Made by a program: the position numbers and the translations under genes. The notes under the pieces are model-generated. The model was not told the DNA's origin, did no database searches, and worked only from the letters and a program-made list of their open reading frames with translations. Of a stretch of DNA of 64,000 nucleotides, positions 55,334 to 63,138 are shown piece by piece. The DNA is from Paraburkholderia edwinii (GTDB taxonomy: Bacteria; Pseudomonadota; Gammaproteobacteria; Burkholderiales; Burkholderiaceae), in assembly GCF_019428685.1 (NCBI RefSeq), contig NZ_CP080095.1, forward strand, positions 4,774,001-4,838,000. Reading direction: 5' to 3'. Each line of letters starts with the position of its first letter. Within the stretch, counting starts at the first letter, position 1.

Positions 55334-57688
55334 ATGTTGCATTCAGCGGCGGTGGAAAGCAACAGCCAAAAGTTTCTCGCTAAGCAAGGTAGGATTACCT
55401 CAAGACACAGAACGACAAACTCACCGGGGATCGAATTGGCAGCGAAAAACCAGAATGCGGCTCGCATATCGCCAACGCTCAAGACGCCGCTGGGCAGTGA
55501 CTTACCGCAAGTGCATCCATCGCTCGATGCATTTGGATACGCGCCATTCGCAGGTGCAATCGCTGAAGCAACACGCGCGACACCTAGCCCCCAAGGCCTC
55601 GTCATGGCAATTGACGGTCCGTGGGGTGCGGGCAAGACGAGCTTACTCAACTTCGTTCGACATTACCTATCACCGGAGGACAATGCGTCATCGACCGCGG
55701 ATCGCGGCACTCCAGTAGTGGTGGATTTCAATCCCTGGTGGTTTGCAGACCGCGAACAGCTCGCCATGCAGTTCCTAGCTCAGTTGCGGGCTCGCTTTCC
55801 CAGCGAAAACAAGATTTTGATGAGCGTCGCCGATGCTCTTGCCGAATACGCAGATGCCATTGGATCTGCCGTTTCGGTGAGCATGGCCGCAGGCGCGGGC
55901 TTCCCGGTCCCAATGATGAAAGAGTCCATCTCGTTCTTCCTGAAAAAGTTCAAGCGGAAGGCGAAGGATGTGCCAAAGCTCAAAGACGAAATTTCGAAAG
56001 CGCTGCGAGACAGTGGCCAGCGTTTCGTTGTTTTTATCGACGACATCGACCGACTCACGCCGGAAGAGGTGCGCGAAGTCTTCAAAGTGATTAAGGCAAT
56101 CGCGGATTTTCCCAATGTTGTCTATGTTCTTGCCTTTGATCGGCGCGTAGTCTCTGAGTCGTTACGGGTCGCACTGGGAATAGCTGACGGAAACGCATAC
56201 CTCGAAAAAATCGTTCAAGCGCAGTTCGCATTGCCAGCCGTCTCGCATCAACTCGTCTTGGACAAATTCGTGTCTGACTTGAACGTTCTCTTTAGCGGCC
56301 TCGACGACGGAGCGATTGGCATCGATCACACTCATTGGGCAAACGTGTTTCACGATGGAGTCGCACCGTTCATCGAGACCCCCCGCGACGTAGTTCGCGC
56401 CATTAACGCACTTCTCGTTACGTTCCCCGGAATTCGCGATGAAGTGAATCCGGTCGACTTCATTGCTCTCGAATGCTTGCGTGTGTTTGCGCCAGACGCG
56501 TATGCGGTCATCCGAGACAACAAAGACAGGTTCACGGGAGTCGCACCCGATCGCGGCGAGCGAGCCGATGAGCGAACTTTTCATGAGGGCTGGCTGGGCT
56601 TGCTCGAAGAGAAATATCAGGAACATGTCAAAGCCCTGATCCTTCGACTCTTCCCGCGCACGCAAGCGGTTTGGGGCAACGTTCATCACGGAAACAGTTC
56701 ACTGCGACATTGGACTGTCGAGGCGCGCGTTTGCATTTCGGACAAGTTCGACAGGTACTTTCGATTCTCGCTGTCGCCGCACGAACTGGGTGAACGCGAG
56801 CTTCGGGATTTCATTGGTTTGGGCGACGACGTTGACGCGCTGGCGGCAGCGTGGGAGGCCGCGAACAATCAACGCCGTCCGGCGGGAACCGGGAAGGCAA
56901 ACGATCTGATCGACGCATTGACGGAGCGCGATGATCTGCCCGCACGCTTTGCCAAGGCCTGTCTTGATGCGTTCTTCCGCGTCGGAGATCAGTTCGTTGC
57001 GGACCCAAGAAATGCGCTGAAACACTTTTTCAGCATCCGCCCTGAAATTCAAGTGTATTGGTTGGTGCATCACCTCGCCAAGGTAATTCCTGACGCCGAT
57101 CGTGCTGCGATCGTTCTGGAAGAAATACGGAATGGAGATGCGATTGTTGTTGCTTGTCATGTTGCGTGGAGCATCGCACGCATGCACGAGCCCGATGCCG
57201 AAGAGCGCGACTCGGTCTTCCGGCAGTTCGCCGCTGGGAGGGTCGACGAAATGAAGTCAATCGTTGTTCAGCGTCTGCATGACGCTGCACGGGCTGGTAC
57301 TTTATGCGATCTGCCGCACGTTCATTTCTTGCTGCATGTCTGGCACACGTGGGCGGGTGATACAACAGTACAAGACTGGTTCCAAACCGTACTGGAGAAT
57401 GACAACGCGATTTTGCGTCTCCTCGTCGACGCCCGGCGAATTGGCACATCGCAAACCGCAGGTAACCGGGTAGTCGATCGGATCGTCTCGATGGATCCGC
57501 ACGAATTCGAACCGTACTTGCGCGCACCCACTGATCTCGAAGCGTTCGCGACGCGAATCGGCGCGCTTGCGACGAAGCAAAATCTGACCGACGATGAGCG
57601 GGAAGCTATCCAGGTATTCGGCCAGGGCATGGAGTTGATTCGAAGCGGCCGGAACCCCAACGACCCGCGTGCTCGAAGAGGATTGTGA
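55334..57688 (+). CDS. KAP-family P-loop NTPase
   Basis: A ~784-aa STAND/AAA-like NTPase. In the ATG-55334 numbering, Walker A is GPWGAGKTS (~95-103), the KAP-type DFNPWWF motif ~131-137, Walker B FVVFIDDIDRL (~232-242), and arginine-rich sensor elements follow (AFDRRVV, ETPRDVVRAINALL). The C-terminal ~400 residues are mostly helical with no named domain. KAP NTPases occur in several phage-defence systems. Start uncertain: TTG 55283, ATG 55334 and TTG 55436 (with GGGGA 5 bases upstream) are all in frame. Confidence 0.85.
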   Translation: MLHSAAVESNSQKFLAKQGRITSRHRTTNSPGIELAAKNQNAARISPTLKTPLGSDLPQVHPSLDAFGYAPFAGAIAEATRATPSPQGLVMAIDGPWGAGKTSLLNFVRHYLSPEDNASSTADRGTPVVVDFNPWWFADREQLAMQFLAQLRARFPSENKILMSVADALAEYADAIGSAVSVSMAAGAGFPVPMMKESISFFLKKFKRKAKDVPKLKDEISKALRDSGQRFVVFIDDIDRLTPEEVREVFKVIKAIADFPNVVYVLAFDRRVVSESLRVALGIADGNAYLEKIVQAQFALPAVSHQLVLDKFVSDLNVLFSGLDDGAIGIDHTHWANVFHDGVAPFIETPRDVVRAINALLVTFPGIRDEVNPVDFIALECLRVFAPDAYAVIRDNKDRFTGVAPDRGERADERTFHEGWLGLLEEKYQEHVKALILRLFPRTQAVWGNVHHGNSSLRHWTVEARVCISDKFDRYFRFSLSPHELGERELRDFIGLGDDVDALAAAWEAANNQRRPAGTGKANDLIDALTERDDLPARFAKACLDAFFRVGDQFVADPRNALKHFFSIRPEIQVYWLVHHLAKVIPDADRAAIVLEEIRNGDAIVVACHVAWSIARMHEPDAEERDSVFRQFAAGRVDEMKSIVVQRLHDAARAGTLCDLPHVHFLLHVWHTWAGDTTVQDWFQTVLENDNAILRLLVDARRIGTSQTAGNRVVDRIVSMDPHEFEPYLRAPTDLEAFATRIGALATKQNLTDDEREAIQVFGQGMELIRSGRNPNDPRARRGL

Positions 57689-57915
57689 AGTAACTCAGTG
57701 GGTATCCAACCAATTGCGACGTGCGCCGGTCTGAGTCGTTGAAAGATAGAATCTGAGCGACAGTTTGAGGCTACATGCGGTCCGTCAGCATCCAAACTCC
57801 GGTGGCTCGTTTGTCTGAGAGACCTGACGTTGGGGTATGCCTAACGAGTACCCCTGCATTCTTGTGGCAGCTTCACGTCGTGTTGGGATATTTACCCGAC
57901 CAACTAAGAGGAAAC

Positions 57916-59649
57916 ATGACGCGCGTTCGTCGCCTTGAAATTCGCAATTTCCGCTCGATACAGACGCTCGATTGGACACCATCTAACGGCGTGAATTGCC
58001 TTATCGGCCCCGGTGACAGCGGCAAGTCGACCATCCTCGATGCCATCGACCTATGCCTCGGAGCGCGGAGGAGCGCACCTTTCGGAGACACAGACTTCTT
58101 CGGCCTGGACGTCACTCGGACCATCGCGATTACGATCACGCTCGGCGCACTACCAGACGCGCTGAAGAACATCGACACCTACGGAGAGTTCCTTCGCGGA
58201 TTCGATCTCGGCACTGGAGTGCTTGAAGACGAGCCGCGCGCAGGTCTAGAAACGGTTCTGACGCTGAAGCTTGAGGTCGAAAGCGACCTTGAGCCGAGCT
58301 GGACACTCTATTCCGATCGAACCGTCCACCAGCAACTGGAACGGTCTCTGGCCTGGAAGGACCGCAGCCTCTTAGCACCAGCTCGAATCGGCACCTACGC
58401 AAACACGAACCTTTCCTGGGCTAGGGGTTCAGTGTTGAATCGGCTCACGGACGAGCGCGCGAACCTTGGCTCGGAACTCGCTGGCGCGACACGAGCCGCT
58501 CGCGCAACCTTCGGCGCGCAAGCTGGCCCGCAACTCGCCCAGACCTTGCAAGTAGTCACCCAAACAGCTGCTGGCCTAGGCGTGGCCGTCGGTGCGAGCG
58601 CACAGGCGCTACTTGATGCTCACTCGGTGTCGATTGGCGAGGGTGCTATCGCGCTCCACAGCGAGACCGGCATCCCTCTGCGGTCGCTGGGCACCGGGTC
58701 GGGGCGGCTCCTTGTCGCGGGGTTGCAAAGGGCCGCAGCCGCAGCCGCCACGGTCGCCCTGGTAGATGAAGTCGAGTACGGACTTGAGCCGCACCGGCTC
58801 ATGCGCCTGCTCGACTCAGTCGGAGCGAAGGACGCGACCCAGCCACTGCAGGTCTTTATGACAACCCATTCACCAGTGACGCTCAGGGAGCTCGCCGGCA
58901 ACCAGCTTTTCGTCGTGCGCCAGCGCTTGGGTATCCACACGGCCACATGTGCCGGTACGGACGACGGCATCCAGGGCACGTTGCGCAAGGCGGCCGAGGC
59001 CTTCTTGTCCAAGTCCGTCATCGTCTGCGAAGGCGCCAGCGAGGTCGGATTCGCTCGCGGGATGGACCAGTGGTGGGTCCACTGCGGCGCAACCTCATTC
59101 CTGGCCCACGGAGGGTCATACGTGGACGCAGGCGGAGGAAGCCCCGACCAATGCTTCACACGAGGGGAGGCCTTCCTCAAGTTGGGATATCGCGTCCTCG
59201 TCTTCGTCGACGCAGACAAGCCTGTTTCAACCGTCGGACTCGTCGAGAGATTCGTTGCGGCTGGTGGCCAGCTCCTCACGTGGCGACCTGGCTTGGCACT
59301 CGAGGATGAGCTATTTCGCCATTCAAGCGATGCCGCAGTGCACGCCCTGCTGAATAAGGCGGATGAGATGGTCGGCCGCGAGCTCATGGCCGAGCACATC
59401 AAGTCGAAGTCGAACGGGCAAGTTACCTTGGATGCTATAGAGGCCGAACGACTGAATGGCGGCTACACACCTGCGAGCCGAGCATTGCTCGGACTTGCCG
59501 CTCGCAACAACAAGAACGGCTGGTTCAAGTCAGTGAGCGGTTTCCAGGAAGTCGCCAAGGACGTCGTCGGCCCTAACATAGCGAATGCAGAGCCGGGCTT
59601 CGTCCAAATTACGAACCTGCTTTGGGGGTGGACGAGTGCCGCCGCCTGA
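57916..59649 (+). CDS. OLD-family ATPase/TOPRIM nuclease, GajA-like
   Basis: A 577-aa protein: N-terminal ABC-type ATPase with RLEIRNFRSIQTLDW, Walker A GPGDSGKST (31-39), signature-like SLGTGSGRLLVAGL (257-270), Walker B ALVDEVEYGLEP (281-292) and H-loop TTHSP; then a TOPRIM domain with the catalytic Glu372 in VIVCEGASEVGFA and the Asp pair D432xD434 in VFVDADKP. Length and order match GajA (~578 aa), the Gabija endonuclease. AAGAGGA precedes ATG 57916. Its stop overlaps the helicase start by 14 bases. It follows the KAP gene by 227 bases. Confidence 0.88.
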   Translation: MTRVRRLEIRNFRSIQTLDWTPSNGVNCLIGPGDSGKSTILDAIDLCLGARRSAPFGDTDFFGLDVTRTIAITITLGALPDALKNIDTYGEFLRGFDLGTGVLEDEPRAGLETVLTLKLEVESDLEPSWTLYSDRTVHQQLERSLAWKDRSLLAPARIGTYANTNLSWARGSVLNRLTDERANLGSELAGATRAARATFGAQAGPQLAQTLQVVTQTAAGLGVAVGASAQALLDAHSVSIGEGAIALHSETGIPLRSLGTGSGRLLVAGLQRAAAAAATVALVDEVEYGLEPHRLMRLLDSVGAKDATQPLQVFMTTHSPVTLRELAGNQLFVVRQRLGIHTATCAGTDDGIQGTLRKAAEAFLSKSVIVCEGASEVGFARGMDQWWVHCGATSFLAHGGSYVDAGGGSPDQCFTRGEAFLKLGYRVLVFVDADKPVSTVGLVERFVAAGGQLLTWRPGLALEDELFRHSSDAAVHALLNKADEMVGRELMAEHIKSKSNGQVTLDAIEAERLNGGYTPASRALLGLAARNNKNGWFKSVSGFQEVAKDVVGPNIANAEPGFVQITNLLWGWTSAAA

Positions 59650-61060
59650 ACTCGATATCTTTCAGGCGCGCCTAGGCTCAGTTACCGCTCCAGCCGGATG
59701 CGGCAAGACCCAGCTCATCGCCGACGCGCTGAGTCAGCACACCGACAGCAAGCCGGTCTTGGTGTTGACGCACACTAATGCAGGAGTCGCTGCGCTACGC
59801 GCTAGGCTCCAGCGTGGCGGCGTCCCGAACTCAGCGTACAGGGTGTTGACCATCGATGGTTTCGCGATGAGGCTTGCGGGCAAGTTTCCGCTCCGCACGG
59901 GCCTAGACGCTCGCGTTCTCGAACTGGCCAACCCGAACGCCGACTACCCTGCCATCCGAGGTGCCGTGCAAGGGATCCTGCAGGCCGGTCACATCAATGA
60001 CCCAATAACCTCGACATATTCGCGCTTGCTGGTCGACGAGTATCAGGACTGCAACACCGCGCAGCACGCGATCGTCTGTTCCATCGCGCAGACGCTCCCC
60101 ACATGTATTCTTGGTGACCCGATGCAGGCGATATTCGGCTTCCGCGATCCACTGGTCCACTGGGAGCGTGAGGCTCAGGCTGCGTTCCCGCCAATTGGCG
60201 CATTGCAGACTCCTTGGCGATGGCAACTCGTAGGCATGGACGCGCTGGGTGCTTGGCTACTTCAAGCCCGGGCATCATTGCAGGTTGGCCAACCTGTGGA
60301 TTTGCGTGGAGCGCCAGAGGCAGTTCAGTGGGTTCAGCTAACCCGCGGTGCGGAACTGCAGCAGCGACTGGTGGCCGCGCGGACAGAAGCACCAAACCGA
60401 GACGGCCGCGTTCTCGTCATAGGCGACTCCATCAATGTCAATGGTCGCCATCAACTCACCATGCAGACGCCGGGCGCCACTTCCGTCGAGGCTGTCGACC
60501 TAAGAGACCTAGTGAACTTCGCCCGCCAGTTCGATTTGGCAAGTCCCAACGCGCTGCGACAAATTGCCGAGTTCGCAACATCACTGATGACCGGGGTGGG
60601 TGCTGCAAACTTGCTCACGCGAGTCGAAACGATACGAGGCGGCCGAGCCCGCACGCCCGCAACGCCAGCAGAAGTCGCAGCAGTAACGTTTATGGCTGCT
60701 CCCAGCCACGCGACTTCAATTGACCTGCTCCAGTCCCTCGCGGACCAACGCGGTGCGCGCGTTTACCGACCCGAAGTGCTGCACTGCTGCATCTCAGCGC
60801 TTAGAGCCGCCGGCGGCGAAGGTGGGTTCATTGGCGCGGCAATTCAGGCTCGCGAGCGAAACCGTCATCGGGGTCGGCCGCTGGGTCGGCGCGCCGTTGG
60901 AAGCACGCTTCTTCTGAAAGGTCTGGAGGCTGACGTCGCGGTCATTCTTGAGCCCGAGCGCATGACTGCACAACACCTCTACGTGGCTCTCACGCGAGGC
61001 GCAAGGAGAGTCGTGGTTTGCTCGTCGACGCCTTTGCTAACGCCCGCCGCGGGCCGATAG
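59636..61060 (+). CDS. UvrD/Rep-like helicase, GajB-like
   Basis: A 474-aa compact superfamily 1 helicase: Walker A APAGCGKTQLI (18-28), motif Ia VLTHTNAGVAALR, motif II LLVDEYQDCN (131-140), motif III GDPMQAIFGF (160-169), motif V TLLLKGLEADV and motif VI YVALTRGARRV (~449-459). It lacks the large insertions of UvrD (~720 aa) and matches GajB in size (~490 aa). GTG 59636 has GGGGGTGG upstream and lies inside the end of the nuclease gene, so the two are translationally coupled. In Gabija, GajB is activated by DNA ends and assembles with GajA. Confidence 0.87.
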   Translation: MPPPELDIFQARLGSVTAPAGCGKTQLIADALSQHTDSKPVLVLTHTNAGVAALRARLQRGGVPNSAYRVLTIDGFAMRLAGKFPLRTGLDARVLELANPNADYPAIRGAVQGILQAGHINDPITSTYSRLLVDEYQDCNTAQHAIVCSIAQTLPTCILGDPMQAIFGFRDPLVHWEREAQAAFPPIGALQTPWRWQLVGMDALGAWLLQARASLQVGQPVDLRGAPEAVQWVQLTRGAELQQRLVAARTEAPNRDGRVLVIGDSINVNGRHQLTMQTPGATSVEAVDLRDLVNFARQFDLASPNALRQIAEFATSLMTGVGAANLLTRVETIRGGRARTPATPAEVAAVTFMAAPSHATSIDLLQSLADQRGARVYRPEVLHCCISALRAAGGEGGFIGAAIQARERNRHRGRPLGRRAVGSTLLLKGLEADVAVILEPERMTAQHLYVALTRGARRVVVCSSTPLLTPAAGR

Positions 61061-61203
61061 CGAACGCTCAATCAGCAACTTGATCTCACCCTCTCGATGG
61101 TGACGTCCGGGCCTCCACGACTGCTCCGCGCTCCAAATCGAACGTGCACTGCCGGACACCGAGCTTCCGCTCCCGACCCTGAGCAGACCTTCGAGTCCAC
61201 CCT

Positions 61204-61240
61204 GCAGATGACTGCTTCCAGACGTGAAGCGGTCATCTGC
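61204..61240. repeat. 15-bp hairpin downstream of the NiCoT gene
   Basis: GCAGATGACTGCTTC pairs with GAAGCGGTCATCTGC (one mismatch) around a 7-base loop. On the minus strand it is 24 bases after the NiCoT stop; no T run follows. It marks the approximate right edge of the low-GC region and could be an element remnant or a stabilising 3' stem. Confidence 0.55.
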
Positions 61241-61263
61241 CAAGTCCATGTGGTGAGACTCTG

Positions 61264-62325
61264 TCAGCCGAGATTGACCGGCAAATCGTCGTAGCGTTTG
61301 AACCTGTAGAACAGCACAGAAATCAGCCAGCTCGCGACGAAGACGCCGATCACCGCGTAGCCGAGCAAACCGAAGTTCTCCGACGCGGCGCCAATCAGGT
61401 CCCACGAGCCCCCCTTCAGATCGAGCTTGTCTGCGATCAACGCCAGCGCTTCAATGCCACCAATCAGCACGGCGACTACCACTGAAACGAAGGTGATCGT
61501 GATGTTGTAGTAGAGCTTGCGCACCGGCTTCATGAAGGCCCAACCATACGCGCCGAGCATCAGCACGCCATCCGCCGTATCGATCAGGCACATGCCGGCG
61601 GTGAACAGTGCCGGAAAGACCAGGATGGTCGCAAGCGACATGCCGTCGGCAGCCTGCGCGGCAGAGATGCCGAACAGCGCAACTTCTGTCGCCGTATCGA
61701 AGCCCAGTCCAAACAGGAAGCCGATCGGATACATATGCCAGCTACGCGTGACCAGCCGGAACAGCGGACGAAACACGCGCGAGAGGAAGCCGCGCTTGTT
61801 GAGCAGCATGTCCAGGTCTTCTTCGACCAGCCGCTCGCCGCGCTGCACGCGCCGGAACGTTTTCACGACCGACACGAGGATCAACACGTTGACCACAGCC
61901 AGCACCAGCAGAAAGCCGGCTGAGACGGATGTGCTGATCACACCGCCGATTGCCTTCATGTCTTCAAAGCGCGATTTCAATGTGACCGCCGCAAACGCCA
62001 CCGCGACCGACAGTGCAATGACGATCGTCGAGTGGCCCAACGAAAAGAAGAAACCCACTGCGACGGGTCGCTTGCCACCCTGCATCAGCTTGCGCGTGGT
62101 GTTGTCGATCGCGGCGATATGGTCGGCGTCGACTGCATGACGCAAACCGAACGTATAGGCAAGCACTGCGGTACCGATAAGGCCGGGCCGCCCATGCAGC
62201 GCCGTTAGCGCCCAGATCCAGATGCCGATGTTTCCTGCGATAAGCAGCGAAAAAATCCCGATGACCTTACCGCGCAGTGCGTGTGCGCCATCATCGAAGA
62301 GACGGGAAAGGTATTGCCGTTGCAT
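61264..62325 (-). CDS. NiCoT-family nickel/cobalt transporter, probably cobalt
   Basis: A 353-aa inner-membrane permease with about eight helices and the NiCoT signatures: YTFGLRHAVDADHIAAIDNTTRK in helix II (HxxxDH metal site, ~60-82), FFFSLGHSTIVIALSV and FLFGLGFDTATEVALFGISA. The ATG at 62325 is set by GAGGA 6 bases upstream and family length; a longer in-frame start runs into the riboswitch. The upstream cobalamin riboswitch implies cobalt uptake for B12 rather than nickel for urease or hydrogenase. Confidence 0.92.
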   Translation of the reverse strand: MQRQYLSRLFDDGAHALRGKVIGIFSLLIAGNIGIWIWALTALHGRPGLIGTAVLAYTFGLRHAVDADHIAAIDNTTRKLMQGGKRPVAVGFFFSLGHSTIVIALSVAVAFAAVTLKSRFEDMKAIGGVISTSVSAGFLLVLAVVNVLILVSVVKTFRRVQRGERLVEEDLDMLLNKRGFLSRVFRPLFRLVTRSWHMYPIGFLFGLGFDTATEVALFGISAAQAADGMSLATILVFPALFTAGMCLIDTADGVLMLGAYGWAFMKPVRKLYYNITITFVSVVVAVLIGGIEALALIADKLDLKGGSWDLIGAASENFGLLGYAVIGVFVASWLISVLFYRFKRYDDLPVNLG

Positions 62326-62389
62326 GAATGTCCTCGCATGCCAGGGTTTGAGCCACCCGACACGGGCGGCCAGGACCGGGGGTGTCGAC

Positions 62390-62575
62390 GTCCCGGGCAG
62401 TGGCAGGTCTCCTGGCTCACGCATCATCGTCCGGCGCCGCCTTCCCGGTTTCCCAGTGTCTTCATCGCGCCGGGCTCCGCGCTCACAGTTGCGGGCACAG
62501 CTATGGCCTTGACAATCGCCTCACCATATTCCCTATTAATGCCTTGCGGCAACCATCGTGCCGCCGATTATCGCG
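62390..62575 (-). promoter_or_regulatory. Cobalamin (B12) riboswitch
   Basis: On the minus strand, the B12 box AGCCAGGAGACCTGCC is at 62417-62402. It is preceded, in order, by GGTTGCCG, TTAATAGGGAA, GCTGTGCCCGCAACTGTGA and paired GC-rich arms, the layout of the AdoCbl class. The NiCoT ATG follows by ~65 bases. Adenosylcobalamin binding normally lowers expression of the downstream gene. Boundaries are approximate. Confidence 0.92.
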
Positions 62576-62657
62576 CGGAAAACGCCTGGACGAATAACAA
62601 ATGCGTTTGTGCGCGATACCTTACGGCATGCACGCCGGGTTTCGTGCGGATGCCGTC

Positions 62658-63104
62658 TCAGTGACCCATCGTGGCCGGACTTTTCGTTTCACATTCGGCT
62701 TGCAGATGCTCGCCGTCGCTGAAGACGAATATGAAGGGAATCCTGTCGCCGACCTTGAGCGGCCGTTTCGGCTGCTCCAGCATCACGTGATATCCACCTG
62801 GCTTGAATGCAAGCGTGCCATCGGCAGGCACACTGACTTTATCCACCATGTCCATCTTCGACATACTGCCGTTGCTGACCGTCTGGTGCAGCATCGCGCT
62901 GCCGTACGCGTCGGTCTGCACGCGAAGCAGGTCGACCGGCTTATGGCCCATGTTCATGACGCTGAAATAACCGCCCGATGGCAGATCGCCGGGCAATAGC
63001 CGGATCCAGCAGTCGGACACCATCATCGTTGCCGGGGCGGCGGTAGCACTTCCCGCCCATGCGAACGATGCCGCAACCAGAAAGAATGCTCGTGTGGCCG
63101 TCAT
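62658..63104 (-). CDS. Copper chaperone PCu(A)C
   Basis: A 148-aa periplasmic protein with a signal peptide (MTATRAFFLVAASFAWAGSATAAPA). The mature domain carries the copper-binding Met/His set (YFSVMNMG, AMLHQTVSNGSMSKM, PGGYHVMLEQPKRPLKVG). PCuAC proteins deliver Cu(I) to the CuA site of cytochrome oxidase or support copper handling. It lies between a PepSY protein and the riboswitch on the same strand, suggesting a small metal-handling cluster. Confidence 0.92.
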   Translation of the reverse strand: MTATRAFFLVAASFAWAGSATAAPATMMVSDCWIRLLPGDLPSGGYFSVMNMGHKPVDLLRVQTDAYGSAMLHQTVSNGSMSKMDMVDKVSVPADGTLAFKPGGYHVMLEQPKRPLKVGDRIPFIFVFSDGEHLQAECETKSPATMGH

Positions 63105-63138
63105 GTCGTTCTCCTATGCACGAAAATGCCTTATGGCG

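Larger units (their letters stand above)
49750..61262. mobile_element. Probable genomic island inserted in comM, with defence-type genes
   Basis: The left edge is sharp, inside comM at ~49,750. From there base composition drops visibly below the flanking GC-rich genes and gene density falls. Contents include short hypotheticals, an XRE regulator, a decayed SRAP gene, and a YaaC-like/KAP/OLD/UvrD cluster typical of defence islands. No integrase, transposase or target duplication is visible, and the right edge is uncertain: it may end before the NiCoT gene (~61,262) or lie beyond the window, since the rest of comM does not reappear. Confidence 0.6.

Noticed and set aside
49750..61262. Integrase, transposase or tRNA attachment site for the island
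   Set aside because: None was found on either strand. The site is comM and not a tRNA gene, so the island mechanism is left open.
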